Source: an uncultured Pseudomonadota bacterium (GTDB lineage: Bacteria > Myxococcota_A > UBA796 > SXON01). From it: a stretch of DNA of 64,000 nucleotides. How positions within the stretch are numbered: the stretch's first letter is position 1; each line of letters starts with the position of its first letter. The notes beneath the pieces are model-generated. The model did not search any database. It saw only the letters and a list, made by a program, of their open reading frames with translations, and was not told where the DNA came from. Location of the stretch: NCBI GenBank assembly GCA_903885375.1, contig CAISIK010000219.1, positions 1 to 64,000 on the forward strand, read 5' to 3'. Below are positions 24,931-32,600 of the stretch, one piece after another. Made by a program: the position numbers and the translations under genes.

Positions 24931-26571
24931 ATGGGTGGGCGGAGGCGATCCGATCGGCCCGATGTGGACCGCCCTGCCGCCGCCCCCGTTCGCCGAGCCC
25001 CGCGAGGCAATCCGCTGGCCCCTCGGCAAGGCATGCTGTGCGCCGCCGGCTCGATCGTGCTCCTGGCCGGGCTCGGGGCCTGGTTGTGGCACGACGCCAC
25101 CGCCCGGGTCCGGGACGATGCGGCCACCGCGGCCTACGCCGCCGCCCGCGAGCTGAGCGACGATGCCCCGCTGGTGCGGGCGGTGGGCCTCGCGGCGCTC
25201 TTCCCGACCCGGACCGACGTCTGGTCGTGGACGGCGCACGGCGAGTCCCTCTCCCAGACCCACGCCCAGTTCGTGCGCACCGCCGAGCTGCACGGCGAGG
25301 ACGCGGTTCGGTTGATCGTGCCCGAGACGGAGTCGGGGTACGCCGTGCCCGGCGATCGGCACGCCGAGCGGTTCGTGGCGACGATTTCGAGCCGACCCTC
25401 ACCCCGCTGGCTGGAGCCGGTGCGGGAGAAGGAGGGCCTCATGGCGGCCTGGGAGACCGGCAAGGGCCACCACCTGCTCGACGACGCCTCCGGGCGGGTG
25501 ATCACCTGGTCGCCTGTGCTCGACGAACACGGTCATCCCGTGGGCGTGCTGGAGCTGACCCGCACGGTGGCCGACCCGCTCTTCGCCGCGAGGCAGGAAG
25601 CGGGCTTCGTGCTGGCCGCGGTCGGGGCGCTGCTCGCCGCCGTCTCGGTGGCGGTGGTGGGCATGGCCCGGGCGCAGGACGCCGAGCTCGCAGGCGGGAT
25701 GGCGGCCATCCGGCGACTCCGCTCGGGCGAGCGCGGCGTGGCCATCCGGCGGGGCACCGCGCTCGCGGGCGCCGTTGAGCGCCTGCGCCAAACGCTCGTG
25801 GAGGAGGCGGCCGAGGCGGCGCGCCGGGCGGCCGAACTCCAGGCCAGGCTCGGTGCGGCGGAGCTGCTGCTGGATGCGGACACCGTCGCGCGTCGGAAGG
25901 CGCTCGGTACGCGGGTCGGCGCCCACCGCATCCTCGTGCGGGCGGGCGAGGTGGTGGCCGAGGAGGTGGAGCTGGTCGACCTCACCTACGGCGTGGTGCA
26001 CGTGCGGGTTGGCGCCATCAGCGCGCTGGACCTCGCGGTGGGGATGCCGCTCCTGGTCGGATGGAGCCGTGAGCGGCCGAGCCTCAACCCCGTCTGGGTG
26101 CGGCGCCGGATCGAGACGGACGCCGGCGTGGAGTACGTGCTCGGCGGCGACGAGGACATGGAGCTCACGGGAACGCCGAGCGCGCTGCGGTCCTCGGCCT
26201 ACCCGCCGCGCGCGCCGAGGATGTCGATGCTCAACTCGGGGGCCACGGCCCGGCTCCTCCGCGTTGGTTCCGAAGGGGAGTCGTGTACGCTCATGGACCT
26301 GTCCGCGTATGGCGCCCAGGTGCTCGCTTTGCAAGGCAGCGCCGCCATCCTGGAGATGGGCACCCGCTTCGCGCTGGAGCTCGTGCTCCCCGGCGAGGCC
26401 GCGCCGGTGGTCGTGCTGGCGTGCCTGCGCCGCGTGGGCGAGCTCCAGGCCGGAACGACCCTGCACCTGGAGTTCGAACGCACGGGGGCGGGCGCGGCGG
26501 GCCAGCGGCAGGTGGCGGCCTGGCTCATCACCCAGAACTCCGCCGCCCTGGCCCCGCTCAGCGCGGCGTAG
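24931..26571 (+). CDS. Two-helix sensor protein with C-terminal PilZ-like domain
   Basis: 546 residues; a purine-rich AGAGGGGGG lies 8 nt before the ATG. A basic N-terminus precedes helix 1 (about 35-53). A periplasmic region of about 165 residues holds EKEGLMAAWETGKGHHL and WSPVLDEHGHPVGVLELTR, the last being typical of the end of extracellular CHASE/Cache-like sensor folds. Helix 2 is near 223-244, then a coiled coil rich in Ala/Glu/Arg. The C-terminal part has LMDLSAYGAQVLAL, matching the D-x-S-x-x-G half of PilZ domains that bind cyclic di-GMP. The preceding basic motif reads R-L-L-R rather than R-x-x-x-R, so binding is uncertain. Its last 14 bases overlap the convergent gene. Confidence 0.7.
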   Translation: MGGRRRSDRPDVDRPAAAPVRRAPRGNPLAPRQGMLCAAGSIVLLAGLGAWLWHDATARVRDDAATAAYAAARELSDDAPLVRAVGLAALFPTRTDVWSWTAHGESLSQTHAQFVRTAELHGEDAVRLIVPETESGYAVPGDRHAERFVATISSRPSPRWLEPVREKEGLMAAWETGKGHHLLDDASGRVITWSPVLDEHGHPVGVLELTRTVADPLFAARQEAGFVLAAVGALLAAVSVAVVGMARAQDAELAGGMAAIRRLRSGERGVAIRRGTALAGAVERLRQTLVEEAAEAARRAAELQARLGAAELLLDADTVARRKALGTRVGAHRILVRAGEVVAEEVELVDLTYGVVHVRVGAISALDLAVGMPLLVGWSRERPSLNPVWVRRRIETDAGVEYVLGGDEDMELTGTPSALRSSAYPPRAPRMSMLNSGATARLLRVGSEGESCTLMDLSAYGAQVLALQGSAAILEMGTRFALELVLPGEAAPVVVLACLRRVGELQAGTTLHLEFERTGAGAAGQRQVAAWLITQNSAALAPLSAA

Positions 26572-27511
26572 CCGCCGCCGGCGCGGCGCCGGTGGTGATC
26601 GCGGCCAGCGACCCGGAGGGGTCGGACGTCAACAGCGCGGCCACCCAGAGGGCGGGCACGAGCAACGCGAGCGCGCCGCCGAGCCAGCGCAGGGCGGAGG
26701 GGGAGGTGCCCGGCGCGAGCACTTCTTCTTCCGTGAGCTCCGCCGCGGGGCGGAGGAGCGCGATGACCGCGGGCACGGCGGCGAGGGCCACGGCGGCCCA
26801 GCTGAACGTGGCCAGGTCGCCCATTTCGCCGACGCCGGCCTCTACCAGCGCCAAGCGCGACCCGGGGTCGACGAACGCGAGCGCGCTGAAGAGCTTCGAC
26901 CATGCGCCGCCCATGACCATGGACTCGCACGCGGCCACCAGCGTGGCGAACGCCACGGCCGCCACGAGGCCCCCCTCGCGGCTGCTGTCGAGCGCGTGGT
27001 GGCCCGAGAGGGCGATGGCGGCGGCGAGGCCGGCGATGCCGTAGAGGACGACACGCGCTCCCACGAAGACGGGGTCGGCGTGGGCGGTGAGGGAGGCGCC
27101 GACGGCCACCACGGCCAGGAGCACCGTGAAGAACGCGGCGGCCGGCGCACCCCAGGCCCGACGCCCGCGCACACCCGAGAGCAGGCCGGCCAGCACCAGC
27201 GTGGCGGCGGTGGGGATGGCGAACGCGGCGAGCTGGGCGTGCCCGAGCACCTCCGCGATCCCGGCGGCGGTGATCGTGGCCCGGTCGGCCGGGTCGGCCC
27301 CGGAAACGGCGTTGGTGACCTGCCCGGTGCCCATCATGGTGCCGACGATCACGGCCAGCGCATGGGCGCCCAGCGGCGCCACGGCCACCACGGGCGGTAC
27401 CTTCCAACGGAGGCCGTACAGCGCACAACAAACCATCGCCCAGAGCAGGCCGCCCACCATGAGCGCGACCTGGACGTAGGCGAGAGGACCGGTTTCGAAG
27501 AACAGTTGCAT
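26558..27511 (-). CDS. Multi-pass membrane protein of unknown function
   Basis: 317 residues from the ATG at 27511. The sequence is almost entirely hydrophobic, with seven or eight predicted membrane helices separated by short loops (for example VQVALMVGGLLWAMVCCALYGL near the start and LRWLGGALALLVPALWVAALL near the end). The N-terminus (FFETGPLAYVQV) faintly recalls the start of MotA/TolQ/ExbB channel proteins, but the later layout does not fit and I do not assign it. It is divergent from the M28 peptidase and overlaps the PilZ gene tail to tail by 14 bp. Confidence 0.65.
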   Translation of the reverse strand: MQLFFETGPLAYVQVALMVGGLLWAMVCCALYGLRWKVPPVVAVAPLGAHALAVIVGTMMGTGQVTNAVSGADPADRATITAAGIAEVLGHAQLAAFAIPTAATLVLAGLLSGVRGRRAWGAPAAAFFTVLLAVVAVGASLTAHADPVFVGARVVLYGIAGLAAAIALSGHHALDSSREGGLVAAVAFATLVAACESMVMGGAWSKLFSALAFVDPGSRLALVEAGVGEMGDLATFSWAAVALAAVPAVIALLRPAAELTEEEVLAPGTSPSALRWLGGALALLVPALWVAALLTSDPSGSLAAITTGAAPAAATPR

Positions 27512-27567
27512 GTTGGATCTGGAGGCGCGCGCGCTATCCGGACGCACCGGAATACGCCAGATACATC

Positions 27568-27597
27568 TTGACACTTTTTGCGCCGAGGGGCTAAGCG
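27568..27597 (+). promoter_or_regulatory. Candidate sigma-70-type promoter of the M28 peptidase gene
   Basis: TTGACA (27568-27573), an 18-nt spacer, and TAAGCG (27592-27597), in a locally AT-rich 30-bp patch of a GC-rich genome. If used, transcription would begin at about the ATG at 27603. Confidence 0.45.
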
Positions 27598-29099
27598 TGG
27601 CCATGCGGATGGTCTGGGGGGCGGTCGGGATGTTCGGGCTGGGCGCCGCCCTCGCGTGGCCGCGCGTGCCCGAACCCCTCGCCGTGGATGCGCCGGCCGG
27701 TCGGTTCTCGGCCGGGCGCGCGCTCCGCGCCCTCGCGCCGCTGATGGGCGCCCCCCGGGTGAGCGGTTCACCGGCCCAGCGTGCGGCGGTCGAGGGCCTC
27801 GTGGACCGCTTGGGCGCGCTCGGCTTTCCGGTTGCGCGCAAGGAGCACGGCACGCTCTGGAACGTGGAGGCCGGCGGGGATCGCGGTGCTGGCGTGTGGC
27901 TCGTGGCCCACAGCGACTCGGCGCGGCGCTCGCCGGGCGGCGCCGACGATGGGCTCGGCCTCGCCGTGCTCCTCGAGGCCGCGCGGGTGCTCGCTGTCGA
28001 GGGGGTGCCCGATGGGTTGCACCTCCTCGTGACCGACGGGGAGGAGCAGGGCCTCCTCGGCGCGGAGGCGTTCGTGGAGAGCGCCCCGGCCGCACGCCGG
28101 CTCGTGATCAACGTCGAGGCCCGCGGCAGCGAGGGGCCGGCGTACATGTTCCAGACCGCGGGAGATGCGGCGGCCCTGCTCGCGGCGTGGCGCTCGGCCG
28201 GGTGCACGGCCCAGGCCGGATCGCTCGCCCGGCGGGTGTACGAGCTCCTCCCGAACGACACCGACTTCTCCGTTTTCCGGCGGGCGGGAGCCGAGGGCTA
28301 CGACTTCGCCCTCATCCACGGCGCCTGGCGCTACCACACCCCCGACGACACCTTCGCGGCGCTCGATCCGGCGGCGGTCCAGCAGGTGGGGGACTGCGTG
28401 GTGGGGCTCGCCCGCGCCTGGCTGGCGGGGCGGCCAGTGGGCGACGGTAGCGCGCTGGCCTGGCAGCAGGTCGGCCCGGTCATGGTAGCGCTCCCCGCGT
28501 GGCTCGTTCGGCTCGGGGGCGCGGCCGGCCTCGTGCTCCTTGCGGTGGGAGCGCGAGGCCGGCCGCTCCTCGCGGGGGTCCTCGCTTGGATCGGCGGCGT
28601 CGTGCTCGCCGGCCTGTCGGGCATGGCGCTCCTGGTGCTGCTCGTGGCCGCCTGGCCGGGCTTCCTCTCCCGGCCGGCGGAGGTGGAGGGCGCCGGCTCG
28701 GTGTACGCCTCGGCGTGGGCGCTCGCCGCCGCGGCGGCGGGGGCCGCCCGGGCGGTGGCGGCGCGCTTCGCGACGGGCGGAGGCCAGGGCTTCGGTGGCG
28801 GCTGGCTCCTTGCCGGAGCGGGGGTGTCCGGGCTGGTGGCGGTGACCGTCCCCGAGGTGGGCCTCGTCGTGCTCCCGGGCGTGTTCGCGGCGGCGGCCCG
28901 CCTTTGGGGCAGGGGTGTGCCGGCGGGGGTGGTGCAGCTGGGGGCGGCCGGTCTCGCGGGGGCGCTGCTGGGCCCTGTCCTCCTCGCTCTCCCCGAAGCG
29001 CTCACCTCGCGGGCCCTACCCGTCCTCGCGGTCGTTCCCCTCGTCGTGCTCGGCTGGCTCGCCCCCTTCGGGGTCGGTGCGCGCGAGAAAACCCCGTAG
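27597..29099 (+). CDS. M28-family metallopeptidase with membrane-spanning C-terminus
   Basis: 500 residues. After an N-terminal hydrophobic helix comes a zinc aminopeptidase domain of the M28 type: LVAHSDSARRSPGGADDGLG (His and bridging Asp), TDGEEQGLLGAEAF (catalytic Glu pair), NVEARGSEGP (third-ligand position, Glu) and HGAWRYHTPDDTF (last His). About 200 residues with five or six membrane helices follow. The catalytic domain should lie outside the cytoplasm. Start is either the GTG at 27597 (GAGGGG 6 nt upstream) or the ATG at 27603 if the mRNA is leaderless. The last 84 bases overlap the convergent trmH gene. Confidence 0.83.
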   Translation: MAMRMVWGAVGMFGLGAALAWPRVPEPLAVDAPAGRFSAGRALRALAPLMGAPRVSGSPAQRAAVEGLVDRLGALGFPVARKEHGTLWNVEAGGDRGAGVWLVAHSDSARRSPGGADDGLGLAVLLEAARVLAVEGVPDGLHLLVTDGEEQGLLGAEAFVESAPAARRLVINVEARGSEGPAYMFQTAGDAAALLAAWRSAGCTAQAGSLARRVYELLPNDTDFSVFRRAGAEGYDFALIHGAWRYHTPDDTFAALDPAAVQQVGDCVVGLARAWLAGRPVGDGSALAWQQVGPVMVALPAWLVRLGGAAGLVLLAVGARGRPLLAGVLAWIGGVVLAGLSGMALLVLLVAAWPGFLSRPAEVEGAGSVYASAWALAAAAAGAARAVAARFATGGGQGFGGGWLLAGAGVSGLVAVTVPEVGLVVLPGVFAAAARLWGRGVPAGVVQLGAAGLAGALLGPVLLALPEALTSRALPVLAVVPLVVLGWLAPFGVGAREKTP

Positions 29100-29678
29100 G
29101 GCGGCGGCCTCCTCCTCGAGCCAGGCGGCGAGGAAGCGGGCGCGCTCTGCCGGGTCGAGATCGGCGCCCACGAGGGCGCGGCGCCGCTCGGACACCGTTC
29201 GCAGCGCGATCGCGGCGCTCACGCTCACGTTCAGCGACTCGGTGAGCCCGTGCATCGGCACCTGGAGCACGCCGTCGGCGAGGGCGCGGGCCCGGTCGCT
29301 CACGCCGCGCATCTCGCTGCCGAAGATCAGCGCCACCGGGCTGTCCACGGGGAGGGTCTCCGGCGACCAGGCGCCGGGCGAGAGGTCGGCCACGTACACG
29401 CGGAAGCCGCGCGCGCGGAGGTCGAGGATGGAGTCCTCCACGTGATCGAAGCGGCGGCGCAGCACCCAGCGCTCGGCCCCGCGGGCGGCCCCGCGCACGG
29501 GCTTGAAGCCCTGCGTGACGAGGTGGACCTCGTGCACGCCGAAGGCCTCGGCGCTCCGGAGGATGGCGCTCACGTTGTGGCGGCGGCGCACCGCCTCGCA
29601 CACGGCCACCACGCTGCCCAGCCGGCGATCGAGGGCGGCGGAGATCCGGGCGATGCGGTCGGCGCTGGCGGGGAGCAC
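29016..29678 (-). CDS. trmH: SpoU/TrmH-family tRNA 2'-O-ribose methyltransferase
   Basis: 220 residues (E. coli TrmH 229). The protein aligns by eye with TrmH, which methylates the ribose of G18 in tRNA using S-adenosylmethionine. The three SPOUT motifs are present: RHNVSAILRSAEAFGVHEVH (motif 1), ALIFGSEMRGVSDRA (motif 2) and HGLTESLNVSVSAAIAL (motif 3), forming the trefoil-knot cofactor site. The GTG at 29678 was chosen because it starts just before the helix matching the TrmH N-terminus. TAGAAC 5 nt upstream overlaps the stop of the preceding gene. The acidic C-terminal tail (about 28 residues) is the part encoded opposite the M28 gene. Confidence 0.9.
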   Translation of the reverse strand: MLPASADRIARISAALDRRLGSVVAVCEAVRRRHNVSAILRSAEAFGVHEVHLVTQGFKPVRGAARGAERWVLRRRFDHVEDSILDLRARGFRVYVADLSPGAWSPETLPVDSPVALIFGSEMRGVSDRARALADGVLQVPMHGLTESLNVSVSAAIALRTVSERRRALVGADLDPAERARFLAAWLEEEAAALRGFLARTDPEGGEPAEHDEGNDREDG

Positions 29679-29686
29679 GCCGCGTT

Positions 29687-30652
29687 CTACCCCGGCGCGC
29701 GCGGCGAGGCGCCCAGGATGACGGGCACGGGTTCGAAGCCGTCGATGTGGCGGCGGGCGCCCGGAACGTCGAGCCAGAGGCTCGTGGAGGCGCCGCCATC
29801 GAAGGCCATGCCGTCCACACACCCGAGGCCGCCCATCACGGTGGCGAGCTCGGAGAGCGAGAGGCCGCTCGTCCAGGTGTCGGTGGCCATCACGAGGAGA
29901 TGGCCGCGGGTGTCGGTGCAGGCGGCCGTGCGGCGATCGACCTCCGAGACGGAGAAGCCCCGGCCCCCCGTGCGCAGGTAGCCGAAGGTGCGCCCGGAGC
30001 TCATCATCGCGGGGAAGCCCTGGAAGCCCTGGTCGATGTCGGCCACGGTGGCCCGGCGCTCGTTCACGATGCGGGGGCGGCGACCGGGCCCATCCACGAG
30101 GAAGTGGGCCGAGCGCCGGGTGCCCTGGCGGTTGCGCACCACGCCATCGCTCACCACGAGGCCGAGGGGGCCATCCTCCGCAAAGTAGGGCCCGTTCACG
30201 GCCCACACGAGGCCGGCCTCGTCGGCGAGGGTGGCCACGTCGTCGCGCGACCAGTCATCGCGGCCCCACACCCGCAATCGCCAGAGCGTCGGCTCCACAT
30301 CGAGGATCACGAGCTTGACGGCGCGCGGGTCGGGGGGACGCAGGAACTGCAGCTCGGCCGTGGCCAGTCCCGCGGCCACCTGCTCCCAGCGCGGGGTGAG
30401 GAAGTGGTCGCTCGGGCCCCAGAGCCGGCGCAGCTCCACCGTGAGCGGCACCTTCTCCCAGGGCGAAACGCCATCGCTCCAGTGGAGGACCCCGCCCGAG
30501 GCGACACGCCGGCCGAGCGCCACCGCGGTCACGGCGAGGGTCTCGCCGGTGGCCGCGAGCGCGAGGAGGAGCACGAGCAGCACGAGCACGCCGCCTACCC
30601 AGAGGTGGCGCGTGGGCGCGGGGTTCGGGGTGGGGTCGGTCACCTGTGCCAC
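29687..30652 (-). CDS. Membrane-anchored phosphodiester glycosidase (NAGPA) domain protein
   Basis: 321 residues with an N-terminal signal anchor (VLVLLVLLLALAATG, about 20-36). The following domain shows the pattern of the phosphodiester glycosidase / NAGPA family: VWAVNGPYFAEDGPLGLVVSDG, then VNERRATV, ending in the typical MAFDGGASTSLWL. Relatives act on sugar-phosphate diesters in cell-wall or exopolysaccharide metabolism. The start is the GTG at 30652; a GTG at 30643 is an alternative, and neither has a good Shine-Dalgarno. An 18-bp palindrome lies 8 nt upstream. The stop is 8 bp before trmH, so the two are probably cotranscribed. Confidence 0.8.
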   Translation of the reverse strand: MAQVTDPTPNPAPTRHLWVGGVLVLLVLLLALAATGETLAVTAVALGRRVASGGVLHWSDGVSPWEKVPLTVELRRLWGPSDHFLTPRWEQVAAGLATAELQFLRPPDPRAVKLVILDVEPTLWRLRVWGRDDWSRDDVATLADEAGLVWAVNGPYFAEDGPLGLVVSDGVVRNRQGTRRSAHFLVDGPGRRPRIVNERRATVADIDQGFQGFPAMMSSGRTFGYLRTGGRGFSVSEVDRRTAACTDTRGHLLVMATDTWTSGLSLSELATVMGGLGCVDGMAFDGGASTSLWLDVPGARRHIDGFEPVPVILGASPRAPG

Positions 30653-30660
30653 CGGAGCGA

Positions 30661-30678
30661 GCGCGTTATCGAACGCGC
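30661..30678. promoter_or_regulatory. 18-bp palindrome/hairpin in a divergent promoter gap
   Basis: GCGCGTT-ATCG-AACGCGC: 7-bp perfect arms and a 4-nt centre, 8 bp from the start of the phosphodiester glycosidase gene. It may be an operator serving the divergent pair. An imperfect GGAAAGCGG / CCGCTTTCC inverted repeat (30694-30702 and 30750-30760) flanks the other side of the gap. Confidence 0.35.
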
Positions 30679-30783
30679 AGGCCGCCGCAGCCCGGAAAGC
30701 GGAGCTTGGAGGCCGGAGGGAATGACCCGGCAGGGGAAGTGGCGGCGAGCCGCTTTCCCGGTTTCTTGATAGCCCTCGCGGCC

Positions 30784-32124
30784 GTGTCCCGCCCCGCCAA
30801 CATCGTGATCATCATCGCCGACTCCCTGCGTTGGGACTCGGTGTACGGAGGCGATGGGGCGCGGCTGCCCTGGGTGCAGAAGAACGCCGTGGAATTCACG
30901 GCGGCCCGGAGCGCCGGCTGCTGGACGTTGCCCGCCACCGCCTCGATGTTCACCGGGCTCCTGCCACATCAGCACGGGGCGGACACCCAGAGCCGCCGCG
31001 GCCTCGATCCGGCGGTGCCCACGCTCGCGGAGCGGCTCCGGGCGGTGGGCTACGCCACCCATCAGGTCACCGCCAACGTGGCCACCACCGACATCTTCGG
31101 GCTCGACCGCGGGTTCGACGAGGTGGTGCGCATCTGGAAGGAAGTACCGCCGCAGCACCGTAAGCTGCATGAGTTGATGGTGCTGGTGGGCAAGCCGCGC
31201 CTGCGCCGCAAGGTGCTCTCCACCGACTGGATCCGCGGCAAGCTCTCGGAGGACATCGAGGCGGGCACCGTGTGGCTGCAGGACACCGTGGCCGAGATTC
31301 TCGACCGGTGCCGCCAGATCCTCGCGCAGAACGCGCGCCGCGGCCGCCCGAGCTTCGTGTTCCTCAACCTGATGGAGACCCACTTCCCCTACCACGTGTC
31401 GCCCATCTTCCAGACGCTGGGCTCGGGGGTGGAGGCCGTTCGCGAGCTCGTGGCGCTCTACCACCTCGTCAACCAGACCTTCATGGCCACGGGCGAGCAG
31501 CCCACCTCTGCCGCCACCATGGCGCGCCTCCGCAGCCGGCAGCGGATCGCGTGGGAGCGCATCGCAGGCCAGATCGACGAGTTCGTGCGCGAGCTGCACG
31601 AGGGCACCGAGAACCTCGTGGTGCTCGGCTCCGACCACGGCGAGTGTTTCGGCGAGATGGGCTGGTCCTATCACTTCGCCAACGTGACCGACGGCGGCAC
31701 GCGCGTGCCCCTGTTCTGGCTGGAGCCCGGTCGCGCGCCGGCCACGGTCGAAACCCCCGTGAGCGCCCGCGACCTCTTCGGCGCCGTCCTCTCCACGGCC
31801 GGAGTGGATGTGCAGCCGGGCCTGGTTCGTGCGCCCGAAGAGAGCCTCGCCGTGATGGAGAGCGCCTGGTACGACGCGCAGGGCCGCACGTTGCGCCGTT
31901 TCAAGTACAATCAGCTCTGCTTCGTGGCGGGTCGGATGCGGTGGTTGCGTCGAGATGGTCGCTGGTACAGCGCGCCGCCCTCCACCCTCGCGGGTGAGCC
32001 CGAGTTCCAGCCCCTCCCCGGTGGGATCGACCCGGTCGAGGAGCTGGCTCCCGAGGCTGCCGACCGGACCCGCCTCCGCCGGCTCGTGAGCGACTTCGAA
32101 GCGTACTCCACCCGAATTTCCTAG
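30784..32124 (+). CDS. Sulfatase-superfamily hydrolase/transferase with threonine nucleophile
   Basis: 446 residues from GTG 30784 (VSRPANIVIIIADSLRWDSV); a TTG at 30766 is an alternative start. Alkaline-phosphatase-fold features are clear: IIIADSLRWD (metal Asp), the nucleophile segment CWTLPATASMFTG, and VLGSDHGECFGEMG plus YHFANVTDGGTRVP for the other metal ligands. In true sulfatases the nucleophile motif is C/S-x-P-S-R with formylglycine; here the aligned position is Thr and the Arg is also Thr, as in the group with W-T-x-P-S/A. It is therefore likelier a phosphodiesterase or phospho-transferase than a sulfatase. No signal peptide is obvious, so it may be cytoplasmic. Confidence 0.78.
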   Translation: MSRPANIVIIIADSLRWDSVYGGDGARLPWVQKNAVEFTAARSAGCWTLPATASMFTGLLPHQHGADTQSRRGLDPAVPTLAERLRAVGYATHQVTANVATTDIFGLDRGFDEVVRIWKEVPPQHRKLHELMVLVGKPRLRRKVLSTDWIRGKLSEDIEAGTVWLQDTVAEILDRCRQILAQNARRGRPSFVFLNLMETHFPYHVSPIFQTLGSGVEAVRELVALYHLVNQTFMATGEQPTSAATMARLRSRQRIAWERIAGQIDEFVRELHEGTENLVVLGSDHGECFGEMGWSYHFANVTDGGTRVPLFWLEPGRAPATVETPVSARDLFGAVLSTAGVDVQPGLVRAPEESLAVMESAWYDAQGRTLRRFKYNQLCFVAGRMRWLRRDGRWYSAPPSTLAGEPEFQPLPGGIDPVEELAPEAADRTRLRRLVSDFEAYSTRIS

Positions 32125-32132
32125 GAACTGCC

Positions 32133-32588
32133 ATGTCCCGTTCCCTCCTGCTGCTCTGCCTCCTCGCCTGCGATGGTGCTGCCGACTCCGCGGGGGGCGG
32201 TCCCGGCGCCGACGCCGACACCGACACCGATGCCGACACCGACGCCGACACCGACACCGGCGGCATCAGCCCCGACGCGCCGGTGGTCACCATCACGGGC
32301 GTGCAGTGCGCGCCGAACTCGGACAGCAACCCGATGTGGGTGATCGACGGGACGGTGACCGACCCCCAGGGCGAGGACAACATCAGCGTGATGGACAACT
32401 ACGCGGTGATCGTCCAGGAAGGGCAGGAAGGCGAGCGCCACGCCGCCGTGGTGGCCGGCGGCGCGCTCACCGCGTCGTGGACGGGCAGCCCCGAGGGCGA
32501 GCCCTGCGAGCTCAAGGGCACCGTGCGCGCCGTGGCGACCGACGACGAGGGCCACGCCTCCGCCGCCGCAGAGTGGGAGATCGAGTAG
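32133..32588 (+). CDS. Small lipoprotein with Asp-Thr/Asp-Ala repeat
   Basis: 151 residues; AGGAA 7 nt before the ATG. Lipoprotein signal MSRSLLLLCLLAC, then a Gly/Asp linker with eight Asp-x dipeptides, then one beta-sandwich-like domain of about 100 residues (VVTITGVQCAPNSDSN ... LKGTVRAVATDDEGHAS) that looks like an Ig/cadherin-type fold with a Cys pair. Function unknown; the fold suggests a surface structural or binding role. It follows the hydrolase gene by 8 bp and is convergent with the next gene. Confidence 0.72.
   Translation: MSRSLLLLCLLACDGAADSAGGGPGADADTDTDADTDADTDTGGISPDAPVVTITGVQCAPNSDSNPMWVIDGTVTDPQGEDNISVMDNYAVIVQEGQEGERHAAVVAGGALTASWTGSPEGEPCELKGTVRAVATDDEGHASAAAEWEIE
32211..32258 (+). 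repeat. Degenerate hexanucleotide repeat (GAC[AG]CC)8
   Basis: Eight six-base units GACGCC, GACACC or GATGCC coding for Asp-Ala/Asp-Thr in a lipoprotein linker, the same design as at 7065-7088. In-frame length changes are possible by slippage. Confidence 0.85.
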
Positions 32589-32600
32589 GCGAGCGGCGGC

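Noticed and set aside
29016-30206. A 396-codon minus-strand frame covering trmH and part of the upstream gene
   Set aside because: The upstream part is the out-of-frame shadow of the phosphodiester glycosidase gene; the TrmH domain begins only at about 29678.
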